From Amycolatopsis sp. A133 (GTDB lineage Bacteria > Actinomycetota > Actinomycetes > Mycobacteriales > Pseudonocardiaceae), in assembly GCF_031082405.1 (NCBI RefSeq), contig NZ_JAVHJU010000057.1:502096-566095 (forward strand): a stretch of 64,000 nucleotides of DNA, read 5' to 3'. This document shows positions 1 to 8,510 of this stretch, piece after piece (positions within the stretch are counted from its first letter, which is position 1; every line of letters starts with the position of its first letter). The notes beneath the pieces were generated by a model. It did not search any database. It saw only the letters and a list, made by a program, of their open reading frames with translations, and was not told the DNA's origin. A program made the position numbers and the translations under genes.

Positions 1-71
1 GGAGCTTGGCAGCAGCGCGCGCGGCCCGGGAGGCCGTCCGTGCGACGACGCGACGGGGGAAGCGACCGGGT

Positions 72-92
72 CCCGAATGAGTCATTCGCGAC
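72..92. repeat. Dispersed intergenic near-palindrome, copy 1
   Basis: The core CGAATGAGTCATTCGCGAC is centred on an imperfect palindrome GAATGAGTCATTC. The full 21-bp stretch recurs exactly at 10851-10871, with a diverged copy at 10821-10841. It lies just beyond the stop codon of the DUF2231 gene, so it is non-coding here. Function is unknown. Confidence 0.75.
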
Positions 93-106
93 CCGGTGCG
101 GTGGGG

Positions 107-722
107 TCAAGCCGGGTTGCGGGGCGCGGCCGGGTCTTCGCCCGCGAGCTCGGCCGGGGCCAGGTCGTCCAGGGGGCTGCCAGCGGAACACCCCGGCGCC
201 CTGGGCGTAGGCCAGGTGCCCGCCGAGCGCGCCGCCCAGGCTCGTCGCGGCCAGGCCCAATACGCCGAGCAGCCGTCCGCTGCGGCCACGGCGGCGGGCC
301 AGGTACGACGCGGCGAAGAGGGCGGTCGCCGTCGCGTTGGCGGCCGCGTGCACCAAGCCGACCCGGCGTTGCTGCACGTCCAGCTCCGTGTAGTCGGCGA
401 GGCCGAGCACCATCGCCGCCGGAGCGGTCAGCAGGCCGGCCGCGACCAGGCGGCGGGCCGTGTCCCGGCCGTCCGGGCGCAGGTCGAACACCGTCGAGCA
501 GAGCCAGGCGCCGATGGGGACCGTCACCGCGAGCGGGTGCAGCGGGTGACCGAGCCCGTGGCCGCGCAGCTGCCGTGCCACGCCGCCTCCCGCGACACCG
601 TCCAGCAACCGCTTGAGGCCGGTGGCCAGGCCGTCGAGCCCTGGGGCGTTTTCGGCTTTCCGCAGTGCCCGGTGCGCCCACGCGGGCTTCGACCGGGCGT
701 GACCGTCGCGCGTCGGATCCAT
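107..722 (-). pseudogene. DUF2231-type membrane protein with an apparent +1 frameshift
   Basis: Reading from ATG at 722 gives about 180 residues with hydrophobic segments and the family-like stretch GGALGGHLAYAQGAGVFRW, typical of four-helix DUF2231 membrane proteins of unknown function. In this frame the reading runs off the window without a stop. Dropping one base from the run of five C (plus-strand G at 172-176) moves the reading into the frame that ends PLDDLAPAELAGEDPAAP... and stops at 107, where the family normally ends. I therefore infer a one-base insertion in the homopolymer, about 22 codons before the end. It could be a sequencing error, in which case the gene is intact. No clear ribosome binding site is visible before 722. 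Confidence 0.65.
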
Positions 723-758
723 ACCGCGACGGCTACCCCGCCGCGCGCCGGGCAACCC

Positions 759-1751
759 TCAGCCGGTCGTGCGATGCCGCCGTGACACCGCCGCGGTGAG
801 CAGGTCGCCCGGCCGGGGCAGCGTGCCGAACAGCCGGGTGAAGGCGCTGCGCCGCACCACCTTGCCGGGGTGGCTGCCGTGGACCTGCCCCGGTTCGTCC
901 ACCGCGGAGTCGACGTTGTCCGTGCCGTTGTCCGGCAAGGAGCTGCGGAAGCTGCGCGAGCCGACCCGGCGCAGCGAAAGCAGCGCGTCGGTCAGGCCCG
1001 GGGAGAGCCGCTGGCCCAGGAAGAACCCGGCCGCGGCTCCGCCGACGGGGATCTCGCGGCGGGGGTGCGTCGAGGCGAACACGATCGTGTCGGCGACCGT
1101 CTCGGGCGCGTACACCGGCGGCGGCGGTTTCGGCAGCGCACCGAGCTTGCTGCGCGCGTGCTCGAAGAACGGCGTGTCGATGGCGCCGGGCAGGATGGTG
1201 GTGACCGCGATCGGGGCGCCCTCCTGCGCGAGCTCGATGCGGAGGCAGTCGTAGAAGCCGCGCAGCGCGAACTTGCTGGCCGTGTAGGGCGCGTGCAGCG
1301 GCACCGCCCGCACCCCCTCGACCGACGCCACGCCGATCACGGAGCCGCCGCCGGCGCGGCGCAGGGCGGGCAGCACCGCGCGGACGCCGTGGACGTGGCC
1401 CAGGAAGTTCACCCGCAGGACGCGGTCGAACTCCTCGTCGGTGATGTCCTCGACGCGGCCGAACACCGACACCCCGGCGAGGTTGACCCAGGTGTCGATC
1501 CGCCCGAACTCCGCCTCCGCCGCGCGGACCAGCGCGCGGACGGCGTCCGGATCGGCGATGTCGGTGGGCACCGCCAAGGCCGTCCCGCCCGCGCCCGTGA
1601 TCTGCTCGACCAGCGTGTCGAGGGCCCGCGCGGTGCGGCCGGCACAGACGACACGCGCCCCTTGGGCGGCGAAGGCGAGCGCGGTGGCGCGCCCGATCCC
1701 GCTCGAGGCGCCCATGAGCACGACTACCTGGTCGGACACCGGTCGGGGCAT
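759..1751 (-). CDS. SDR family NAD(P)-dependent oxidoreductase
   Basis: A 330-residue short-chain dehydrogenase. The Rossmann cofactor motif GASSGIG is at residues 14-20, NLAG near 90, and the catalytic residues are S143, Y156 and K160 (YTASK). Classical SDRs are about 250 residues; this one carries a C-terminal extension of roughly 80 residues, as in the longer SDRs often annotated as YqjQ-like. The start ATG at 1751 is preceded by GAGGAG at good spacing, which is why I chose it over the longer upstream reading. Substrate is unknown. It is transcribed away from the DMT-like gene that begins about 110 bp upstream. Confidence 0.85.
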   Translation of the reverse strand: MPRPVSDQVVVLMGASSGIGRATALAFAAQGARVVCAGRTARALDTLVEQITGAGGTALAVPTDIADPDAVRALVRAAEAEFGRIDTWVNLAGVSVFGRVEDITDEEFDRVLRVNFLGHVHGVRAVLPALRRAGGGSVIGVASVEGVRAVPLHAPYTASKFALRGFYDCLRIELAQEGAPIAVTTILPGAIDTPFFEHARSKLGALPKPPPPVYAPETVADTIVFASTHPRREIPVGGAAAGFFLGQRLSPGLTDALLSLRRVGSRSFRSSLPDNGTDNVDSAVDEPGQVHGSHPGKVVRRSAFTRLFGTLPRPGDLLTAAVSRRHRTTG

Positions 1752-1860
1752 GACATCTCCTCGTGGTCGCGCGGGCGGTCCCGGATCACCCGGATACCGC
1801 CTGCGCCGTCGCACAAACGCGGCGGGGATAACCGCCGCGGGCCCGGGGTACCCGGGCCGG

Positions 1861-2784
1861 GTGCCCCTCCCCGCCGGAATTTCCGCCTTCCTCCCCGGAA
1901 CGGCGGTCGCCGCGGCCGCCGCCGTCATGTTCGCCGTCGGATCGGTGCTGCAGCACGAAGCCGCTTCGAGCAGCGCGCACGCCGACGGCCTCCGACTGCG
2001 CCTGCTGGTGACGCGTCCGAAGTGGATGGTCGGGCAGAGCGCCACCGTGCTGGGGACCGTCCTGCAGGTCGTCGCGCTGGCACTGGCCCCGGTCGCCATC
2101 GTGCAGCCGGTGCTCGCCGGGGGCCTGGTCGTCGCGCTGGCCATCCGGTCGGTGCGCGACCGGTGCCTGCCGTCCCGGCTCGACGGGATCGGAGCGGTCT
2201 GCACCTGTGGCGGCCTGGCCGTGTTCCTGGTGGCGGCCCGCCCGGCCGCCGGCACCGGCGACCACCTGCCACCCTGGTTCGCCGTCGTCGCCGCGGTGCT
2301 CGTGGCCGTGGGCGTGGTCGCCGCGGGCAGCCGGAGCGGGCGCGGGCCGTGGGGCGCGCTGGCGTGCGGGGCGGCGGCCGGGATCGCCGCGGGCGTCGCG
2401 GCGGTGCTGATCTCCGCGGCCGTGAAGACGTTCGGCGAACGCGGGCTGCTGCCCACATTGGGCGGCAGCGCGCTGTGGGCGGCCCTCGTCGTTGCCGTCG
2501 TCGCGCAGCTGGGCAGCCAGCAGGCCTACGCCCGCGGCGCGCTGTCGTGGTCGATGCCCGCATTGGTGCTGCTCGACCCCCTGGCCGCCGTGCCCGCCGC
2601 CCGGCTCCTCACCGGGGAGCGCCTCGAACCGGGTCACGCTTTCGTGTGGGTGCCCGCCGCGGTGGTGGCCGTCGTGGGCGTGGTCCTGCTGTCCCGGACC
2701 GGGGAAAGCTGCCGCCGGCCGGTGTTTCGCCGTCGCGTCAGCGGGAAGCCCGGGGAACATGAGCGAACCGGACCAGAGCTATGA
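1861..2784 (+). CDS. DMT-family-like multi-span membrane protein
   Basis: About 307 residues, almost entirely hydrophobic, with around nine to ten predicted transmembrane helices. It begins in a segment rich in Ala/Val and contains QHEAA and KWMVGQ near the first loop, as in actinobacterial DMT transporter / membrane proteins related to the magnesium transporter NIPA and EamA folds. Substrate is unknown. The GTG at 1861 is the most plausible start; ATG at 1927 is an alternative, and neither has a strong ribosome binding site. The 3' end overlaps the start of the DUF5709 gene by 26 bp, so the two are probably co-transcribed. Confidence 0.65.
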   Translation: MPLPAGISAFLPGTAVAAAAAVMFAVGSVLQHEAASSSAHADGLRLRLLVTRPKWMVGQSATVLGTVLQVVALALAPVAIVQPVLAGGLVVALAIRSVRDRCLPSRLDGIGAVCTCGGLAVFLVAARPAAGTGDHLPPWFAVVAAVLVAVGVVAAGSRSGRGPWGALACGAAAGIAAGVAAVLISAAVKTFGERGLLPTLGGSALWAALVVAVVAQLGSQQAYARGALSWSMPALVLLDPLAAVPAARLLTGERLEPGHAFVWVPAAVVAVVGVVLLSRTGESCRRPVFRRRVSGKPGEHERTGPEL

Positions 2785-3220
2785 CCCGCCGCAGGACACC
2801 GGCCGGCCCGACGCCGTCGAAACGGACCCGGCCGCGCTCAACAGCGCCGAGGACCTCGACGAGGACCGGATCCGCGCCGACCCGCTCGAAGAGGGCATGG
2901 ATCCCCCGGAGGACTGGTCGGGCGTGACGAAGTACGGCATGACCCCGTGGGAGCAGGCGCACCCGCGCGGACTGGGCGACCGGATCGGGGAAGAGAACCC
3001 GGACCCGGCCGCCGAGGTGCCACTCGGCATCGACCCACGGGCGGGCGAGGGCGAAGACCCGGACACGGGCGCGGCCCCGGAACAGCCGATGCAGCTGGAG
3101 CCGGTCGAGGGCGACGGCCCGCCGTTCGACACCGAGCCCGACCAGGTGGGCGTGGAGGCCCCGTCCGCGGTGGCCGCCGGTCCCGAACAGGCCGCGATGC
3201 ACATCGAGGGAGAACGCTGA
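2759..3220 (+). CDS. DUF5709 domain-containing protein
   Basis: A very acidic, soluble 153-residue protein. The signature region LDEDRIRADPLEEGMDPP, followed by a W-G-x-T-P-W-E-Q pattern (TPWEQ near residue 62), is characteristic of actinobacterial DUF5709 proteins. These have no established function and are often found near stress or membrane genes. No signal peptide or membrane segment is visible. The start lies inside the end of the upstream DMT-like gene, which supports an operon. Confidence 0.75.
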   Translation: MSEPDQSYDPPQDTGRPDAVETDPAALNSAEDLDEDRIRADPLEEGMDPPEDWSGVTKYGMTPWEQAHPRGLGDRIGEENPDPAAEVPLGIDPRAGEGEDPDTGAAPEQPMQLEPVEGDGPPFDTEPDQVGVEAPSAVAAGPEQAAMHIEGER

Positions 3221-3267
3221 GCCGCAACGACTTCCGGGCGTCGGCCCGGGGACCGGAGGTGGTGCGG

Positions 3268-3711
3268 GTGCCGGGAGCGAGACCCACCGCACGTTCGGCA
3301 TGGGCCGGTGTCCTCACCGGCATCGGCGTAGCGGCCTTCGTCGACGAGACCGTGTTCCACCAGTTGCTGCACTGGCACCATTTCTACGACCGCTCGACGA
3401 CGGACGCCGGGCTCGTCTCCGACGGCATCTTCCACGCCTTCGGCTTCTTCGCCGTCGTGTTCGGCCTGGTGCTCGTCGCCGACCTGCGCCGAGGTGACCG
3501 CCTGTCCGGCCGCGCCCTCACCGGCGGCATCCTGACCGGGGCCGGCGCCTTCCAGCTCTACGACGGCACCATCCAGCACAAACTCCTCGGCCTGCACCAG
3601 ATCCGCTACGCCGTGGACCTCACGCCGTACGACTGGACGTGGAACGTCGTCGCGGTGCTCCTGGTCGTGGCCGGCGTGGTCCTGCTGCGCCGCTCGCGGG
3701 CGGCTGCGTGA
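3268..3711 (+). CDS. DUF2243 membrane protein
   Basis: About 147 residues with four transmembrane segments and histidines placed as in DUF2243 proteins (ETVFHQLLHWHHFYD near the N-terminus, DGTIQHKLLGLHQI later). GTG at 3268 has GGAGG about eight bases upstream; the reading frame extends further but has no better signal. DUF2243 genes frequently precede CtaG-like cytochrome oxidase assembly genes, as here, where the stop overlaps the next start. The conserved histidines suggest metal or heme handling at the membrane; this is inference. Confidence 0.8.
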   Translation: MPGARPTARSAWAGVLTGIGVAAFVDETVFHQLLHWHHFYDRSTTDAGLVSDGIFHAFGFFAVVFGLVLVADLRRGDRLSGRALTGGILTGAGAFQLYDGTIQHKLLGLHQIRYAVDLTPYDWTWNVVAVLLVVAGVVLLRRSRAAA

Positions 3712-4517
3712 GCGCCTTGGCCCACGCCGGGCACCATGGGCCCGGGCTGTTCGCCGTGGGACCGGCCGTCGTGGTGTTCGCGGCGTACGAAGCGGGCGCG
3801 TGGCGGCTGCGGCGCCGCGGTGACCGGTGGCCGCCGGTGCGGGACGTCGTGTTCGGGGCAGGCACCGCCGCGGCCGCCGGTGCCCTGCTGCTGCCGGGCG
3901 CGTCCTCGTTCACCGGCCACATGGTGCAGCACCTGCTGCTCGGCATGCTGGCGCCCGTCCTGCTGGTGCTCGCCCGCCCGGTGACGCTGCTGCTGCGCGC
4001 GGTCCCGGCCGCGACTCGCCGCCGTCTCAAGCCGGTGCTGGCGTCGCGGCCCGCGGCGGTGCTGGTCTTCCCGCCGGTCGCGGCCGTCCTGGAAGCGGGC
4101 AGCCTTTGGCTGCTCTACCGGACCGGCCTGTACGCCGCGAGCGGCCGGGAACCGCTGCTGCACGCCTTCGTGCACCTCCACGTCTTCCTGACCGGGGTGC
4201 TGTTCACGGCGGCGGTGTGCCGGCTCGACCCGCTGCGCCACCGGGCCGGGCTCGGCGTCCGCGCGGGCGCCCTGATCGGCGCGGCCGCCGCGCACGCCGT
4301 GCTGGCCAAGACGTTGTACGCCACCGCGCCACCGGGAGCGCTGCTCGCGGTCGCGGACCGGCAGGCCGGTGCCCAGCTCATGTACTACGGCGGGGACGTC
4401 GTCGAACTGGGGCTGGCGCTGATCGTCGCGCTGCAGTGGTACGCCGCCCGGGGCCGGGCCGAACAGCGTAGCCGCCGAACGGCAGCGCCCCGGGCGGCGC
4501 GCGGGAACGCTGTCTGA
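3708..4517 (+). CDS. CtaG-like cytochrome c oxidase assembly protein
   Basis: 269 residues from a GTG that overlaps the previous TGA by four bases. It has seven or so hydrophobic segments and the histidine-containing motif GHMVQHLLLGMLAPVLL, followed by HAFVHLHVFLTGVLF and a late Tyr-Tyr-Gly-Gly-Asp segment, matching the caa3-type CtaG / DUF1404 family. The family helps deliver copper to cytochrome oxidase or is of related membrane function. It forms a two-gene unit with the DUF2243 gene. The last 45 bp are part of a direct repeat duplicated downstream at 4623-4667. Confidence 0.8.
   Translation: MSALAHAGHHGPGLFAVGPAVVVFAAYEAGAWRLRRRGDRWPPVRDVVFGAGTAAAAGALLLPGASSFTGHMVQHLLLGMLAPVLLVLARPVTLLLRAVPAATRRRLKPVLASRPAAVLVFPPVAAVLEAGSLWLLYRTGLYAASGREPLLHAFVHLHVFLTGVLFTAAVCRLDPLRHRAGLGVRAGALIGAAAAHAVLAKTLYATAPPGALLAVADRQAGAQLMYYGGDVVELGLALIVALQWYAARGRAEQRSRRTAAPRAARGNAV
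4454..4498. repeat. 45-bp direct repeat, copy 1 (inside the CtaG-like gene)
   Basis: This 45-bp segment, with core CCGAACAGCGTAGCCGCCGA, encodes part of the C-terminus of the CtaG-like protein. It recurs 169 bp downstream at 4623-4667 with only three mismatches. Confidence 0.8.
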
Positions 4518-4622
4518 CCGGCGGCTCGCCGTGTCGTTTGCGTCGCGCCGGTCATCTCCCGCGGCCGGCCCCGCTCAGTCTGTTCGACGCCGGCCGCGTC
4601 GGCGAGTTGCTGCCGGGGGAGA

Positions 4623-4667
4623 CCGGGCCGAACAGCGTAGCCGCCGAACGGGGGTGCCCCGGGCGGC
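4623..4667. repeat. 45-bp direct repeat, copy 2 (upstream of the FkbM gene)
   Basis: The second copy is 42/45 identical to 4454-4498 and sits in the leader of the FkbM methyltransferase gene, ending about 24 bp before its likely start. The first copy is coding and this one apparently is not, so the 3' end of the upstream gene appears to have been duplicated into the intergenic region. Confidence 0.8.
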
Positions 4668-4690
4668 TTGATCCTGATAAGCCTCTGCGC

Positions 4691-5488
4691 GTGACCATGG
4701 ACACGATCGACCTGCACAGCATCAACCCGTGGGAGGTGTCCTTCCTGCGCGAGGAGGTGGGCGCCTACTTCGCCCACGGCGTCGAGCTCACCCCCGGTGC
4801 GACCGTCCTCGACGTCGGCGCCAACATCGGGGTTTTCTCCGCGGCCGTGTACGAACGGCTGGACGGCGACGTGCGGATCTACGCGTTCGAGCCGCTCCCG
4901 CCGCTGCACGCGACGCTGGAGCGCAACGGCCGCGACTTCTTCGGCGGCCGGCTGACCGCGTTGCCCTACGGGCTGGCGGCCGGCGAAGACGAACTCGACT
5001 TCAGCTACTTCCCGGCGGCGACCATCTTCTCGTCGTCGTGGCGGGACGAAGCGAACATCGAAGCCGAACGGCGGCGGGTCACCGCCAGCGTCGTCGAGAT
5101 GATCCGCCGCGGCGGCCTGGGTGCGGCGCTGCGCCGCGTACCGGCGCCGATCCTGCGGGGGATCGTCGGGCGCAAGCTGCGGGTGATGCGCGAACTCGAA
5201 ACCCACCGCGTCCGCGTCCGGCCGCTGTCGGTGGTGCTCGACGAGCAGGGCATCGAGCGCGTCGACCTGCTGAAGGTCGACGTCGAAGGCGCCGAGCTGG
5301 ACGTGCTGCGCGGCCTCGACGACCGGCACTGGCCGCTGGTGCGGCAGGCCGTCGTCGAGGTCGAAGGGTGGCGGCGGAACCGCGACACCGTCCGCGAGGT
5401 CTTCGCCGCGCGCGGTTTTGCGGTCGAAGCCGTGCAGGACCCCGTCCAGGAGGCCGCCGACATCGGGATGGTGTTCGCGGTCCGCTAA
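4691..5488 (+). CDS. FkbM family methyltransferase
   Basis: 265 residues from GTG 4691 (ATG 4697 is nearly equivalent; no strong ribosome binding site). The SAM-binding motif is VLDVGANIGVFS near residue 40, followed by an acidic YAFEPLPP motif. The FkbM signature LLKVDVEGAELDVLRGL lies near residue 195. The family transfers methyl groups from SAM to hydroxyls of sugars, macrolides or other small molecules. The acceptor here is unknown and no biosynthetic cluster surrounds it. It ends tail-to-tail, with a four-base overlap, against the secreted glycosidase gene. Confidence 0.85.
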   Translation: MTMDTIDLHSINPWEVSFLREEVGAYFAHGVELTPGATVLDVGANIGVFSAAVYERLDGDVRIYAFEPLPPLHATLERNGRDFFGGRLTALPYGLAAGEDELDFSYFPAATIFSSSWRDEANIEAERRRVTASVVEMIRRGGLGAALRRVPAPILRGIVGRKLRVMRELETHRVRVRPLSVVLDEQGIERVDLLKVDVEGAELDVLRGLDDRHWPLVRQAVVEVEGWRRNRDTVREVFAARGFAVEAVQDPVQEAADIGMVFAVR

Positions 5489-7512
5489 CGGCGGTATTCG
5501 AGCCAGTCGAGGTTGATCGCGCCGGTGTCGCCCGGCCCGTAGGAGAGCGACACCACCGGATCCCGGCCGGTGAGCGGGACGTCGGCGAACGTCGTCGTGC
5601 CCCAGGCGTCCCAGCTGTCGGAGACCTTCGGGAACCCGACCTGCCGCACGACCTGCCCGTCCACCGACAGCGTCATCGTCCGGGTGTCGCTGTTGGCGTT
5701 GGCGTACCGCACGGCGAACGTGGCGCGTTCCGGCCCCGCGTTCGCCGCGCGGTGCACGGTGAAGGACGACGACGCGCCCTGCGCCCAGAGCCCGTCGAGG
5801 AACGCACGGCCCGAGTAGCCCGTGTGGTTCACGTTCGTCTTCACGCCGCCGGTGTTGCGGGCGTCCTCGGCTTCGAGGTGCGCCGGGTCGGGGCAGCCGC
5901 CGAGGGCGGCCGGGCCCGTGGTGTCGGCGCAGCGGTCCTGGGCGTCGGCCACGCCGTCGCCGTCCCGGTCGCCGGCGGGCGCGCCGGTGAGGGTGATGTC
6001 GATCGTGTGGTCGCCGGTGAGCGTGGCCGGGAGTTCGGCGGGAGCGGCTTTGCCGTCGACGGTGAAGGAGCGGATCGTGGTGCCCGCGCCGTGCAGCGCG
6101 ATGGTCAGGTTCGCCGCGCGGTAACGGAGGTTCCGCAGCGTGACGTCACCCCAGCCCGCCGGGAGGCGTGGCGCGAAGGACAGCCCGCGGTCGGTGAAGG
6201 TCAGCCCGAACAGTCCGGTGTGGACCATGTCGAGGAACGCCGTGGCCGACCAGGTCTGGTCCGGTTCGGAACCCCAGTGGAACTTCACGGTGTCGCCCAG
6301 CCGCTGCCAGCCGCCGTCGACCACGCCCGTCGTCCCGTTGTAGATCTCCCAGAAGCCGCTGTTGCTGCCGGCCAGCTTGGCCAGGCGCGCGGTTTCCGCG
6401 GCGAACGCGTTCACCTCACCCTGCCCGGCCAGCGCTTTCGCCCACAGCCCCTGGACGAGCGGCCAGACGATGGCGTTGTGCCGGCCGGGCTGCGCGTCGC
6501 TGTAGCGAGCCCAGTGCGGGAAGGTATCCGGCATGCCCCAGGGCAGCTCACGGGCGCGGGTGACGATCGACCGGGCCTGCGCCGGGTTCGCGATGCCGAA
6601 GAGCAGCGCGAACGCCAGGCCGGTGCCCTCCTGGAAGGCGCCGCGGGAGCCGTCGGCAAGGAGCTGGTAGTCGTACAGCCCGGTGCCCGGGTTCCAGAAG
6701 TGCCGGTTGATCGCCGTCCGGAGCGCGACGGCCTTGGTCCGGTACCCGGCTACCTCCTGCGCGGGGCGGCGCAGCTTCTCGGCCATGTTCGCGGCGTTGA
6801 CGTAAGCGGCGTAGTAGAGCTCGTTGGTGCTCAGGTACATCCCGGTCGCGACCCCGGGCCACGGCATGCTCCCGGTGCTGACCGACTCGGTCGCGTCGGC
6901 GGGCGGCGCGGGGTAGCCGGCGATGCCGTCGTTGAAGAACGAGGCTCCGGTGAACAGGCCGTACGTCGGGTTGAAGCCCGCGGTGGTGGCGTGTTCGCGG
7001 ATCGTCAGCGTGGCGGTGGCCGTGCGGTAGGCGTTGCCGAGGAAGTTCCCGTCGCCGGTGACGAGGTAGTGGTGCCAGGCAGCGGTGACCCAGACCACCT
7101 GGTCCCACTGCTGGTCGTCCTGCTGCACGACGGCGTTCTGGTCGACCACGGCCCACAGCGTGTTCTTCGCCAGCGCCGGGTCGAGGAGGCTGGTGGCGTT
7201 CCAGCTGTTGATCGACGCGTCGCGCGTCCAGGGCTGGTCGTAACCGCCGCCCGCGCGGACGAGACCGGTGCCCGGATCCAGCAACCCGCTGCGGTTGTAG
7301 CGGGCGTCATAGGCGATGGTGTTGGTGCGCAACAGGTTTTGCAGCGCGGCGGCGTAGGCGGTGCCGTACCGGGCTTGGCTGTCCGGGTTGGCGAACTCGA
7401 GTGCCGGCGGCGCCGGGCTCGCCGTCGCCGTCGCGGCACCGGCGAGCGTGCCGCCCGCCGTCACCAGGGCCAGAAGGGCGTAACCGATCCGCAGCGGCAA
7501 GCCGTTTTTCAT
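5485..7512 (-). CDS. Secreted (a/a)6-barrel glycoside hydrolase (MGH1-like/GH63-type) with C-terminal carbohydrate-binding module
   Basis: About 675 residues. An N-terminal signal peptide (basic KNGLPLR, then a hydrophobic core ending near ATASPAPP) targets export. Residues ~50-490 form a six-hairpin glycosidase-type barrel with motifs such as QPWTRDASINSWNA, QQWDQVVWVTAAW and FWEIYNG. Next comes a calcium-binding thrombospondin-type-3-like linker DRDGDGVADAQDRC (~510-530). The C-terminal ~130 residues (LEAEDARNTGGV...) look like a CBM6/35 beta-sandwich. I chose the second ATG (7512) because AAAGGGG is correctly spaced for it and too close for the ATG at 7518. Role: extracellular polysaccharide or oligosaccharide degradation; exact substrate unknown. 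Confidence 0.8.
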   Translation of the reverse strand: MKNGLPLRIGYALLALVTAGGTLAGAATATASPAPPALEFANPDSQARYGTAYAAALQNLLRTNTIAYDARYNRSGLLDPGTGLVRAGGGYDQPWTRDASINSWNATSLLDPALAKNTLWAVVDQNAVVQQDDQQWDQVVWVTAAWHHYLVTGDGNFLGNAYRTATATLTIREHATTAGFNPTYGLFTGASFFNDGIAGYPAPPADATESVSTGSMPWPGVATGMYLSTNELYYAAYVNAANMAEKLRRPAQEVAGYRTKAVALRTAINRHFWNPGTGLYDYQLLADGSRGAFQEGTGLAFALLFGIANPAQARSIVTRARELPWGMPDTFPHWARYSDAQPGRHNAIVWPLVQGLWAKALAGQGEVNAFAAETARLAKLAGSNSGFWEIYNGTTGVVDGGWQRLGDTVKFHWGSEPDQTWSATAFLDMVHTGLFGLTFTDRGLSFAPRLPAGWGDVTLRNLRYRAANLTIALHGAGTTIRSFTVDGKAAPAELPATLTGDHTIDITLTGAPAGDRDGDGVADAQDRCADTTGPAALGGCPDPAHLEAEDARNTGGVKTNVNHTGYSGRAFLDGLWAQGASSSFTVHRAANAGPERATFAVRYANANSDTRTMTLSVDGQVVRQVGFPKVSDSWDAWGTTTFADVPLTGRDPVVSLSYGPGDTGAINLDWLEYRR

Positions 7513-7685
7513 GCGCATACCCCTTTCCGCCGCGCCATTGCACCACGGAACGGCGGTCGCTCCCCGGATACGCCCGGATCCTGTCCGTTTCTGTCCGCCC
7601 GGTCACCGGAGGTGATCTCGGCCGGCCCGCCGCCGGCCAGGTGGCAGGGTGGGGCTCCGCCGTTGCATACTGCTGGAATGGCGCG

Positions 7686-8048
7686 ATGGAACCCGGAAAC
7701 CGCACGGTGAGTCCCCGTGAAGGGCCGGCACGTCCGAAATTCGGCCGGATCGACCCGTTTTGCCTGATGGCGGTGCTTCCGGTGCTGCTCGTGGCCGGAA
7801 TCCTCGGCGCGCTGGTCAACGTGGCACTGGGCATCGGCTGCGCGGTGTTCGCGGGTTTGATCCTGCTGTTCGACTCCTGGGTCAACCGGCCCCGCCCGGT
7901 CCCGCAGGCCGAGCGCCCCGCTCGCCAGGCACCCCCGCCACGACCCCGGGCCCCCGCCCGCGCACCCCGCCCCCAGGAGGGCCGCGGTCCCGCCCGCACG
8001 CCGCCGCGCGCTCCGGTCCGGCGAGCAGGACCGCCGCCGCCGAGGTAG
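7686..8048 (+). CDS. Small membrane protein with proline/arginine-rich tail
   Basis: About 120 residues. The N-terminus is polar; residues ~25-60 hold two closely spaced hydrophobic helices (LMAVLPVLLVAGILGALV and GCAVFAGLILLF). The remainder is a Pro/Arg/Ala-rich, probably disordered basic tail. The tail's last codons and the TAG stop fall inside the first unit of the 90-bp repeat array. The family is not recognised. GTG at 7707 is an alternative start. Confidence 0.5.
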   Translation: MEPGNRTVSPREGPARPKFGRIDPFCLMAVLPVLLVAGILGALVNVALGIGCAVFAGLILLFDSWVNRPRPVPQAERPARQAPPPRPRAPARAPRPQEGRGPARTPPRAPVRRAGPPPPR

Positions 8049-8310
8049 CTCGGCGCTGACCGTGTGAGCGACCGCTGCCCGGCCCGAACCCCGGCCGCGC
8101 GCCCCGGTCCGGCGAGCAGGCCCACCGCCGCCGAGGTAGTTCGGCGCTGACCGTGTGAGTGACCGCTGCTCGGCCCGAACCCTGCCGCGCGCTCCGGTTC
8201 GGCGAGCAGGGCCGCCGCCGTCGAGGTAGTTCGGTGCTGACCGTGTGAGCGACCGCTGCCCGGCCCGAACGCCGCCGCGCGCCCCGGTCCGGCGAGCAGG
8301 ACCGCCCCCG
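8001..8310. repeat. 90-bp tandem repeat array (about 3.4 units)
   Basis: The landmark GGCGAGCAGG ends at 8029, 8120, 8210 and 8300, giving a period of 90-91 bp. Each unit also carries GAGGTAG, CGCTGACCGTGTGAG and GACCGCTGC. Units differ by scattered substitutions. The array covers the 3' end of the small membrane gene and most of the 460-bp gap before the APC permease. All frames on the minus strand stay open through it because the period is a multiple of three, so long ORFs there are artefacts. I see no gene between 8049 and 8510. Confidence 0.85.
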
Positions 8311-8510
8311 TCCGGCCGATGAGGACCGGCTGACCACCGGCGGTGAGCGCGGCTCTCGTTGCTCTCTCCGGCGCGGTCGTGGTGCGGCTGGAAAGCGCTT
8401 CCCGCGGACGTTCGCGAAGTCGTGCCTTCCCGGAGTTCGCCGGCTCGCTCCGCGCGGGCGCGGTCGTCGTCCTGCGGGCCACGCCCACCGGAGCGGCCGG
8501 CCGGCCCCCC

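Noticed and set aside
8001..8310. CRISPR array.
   Set aside because: The units are directly adjacent 90-bp repeats with no unique spacers, and no cas genes are present.
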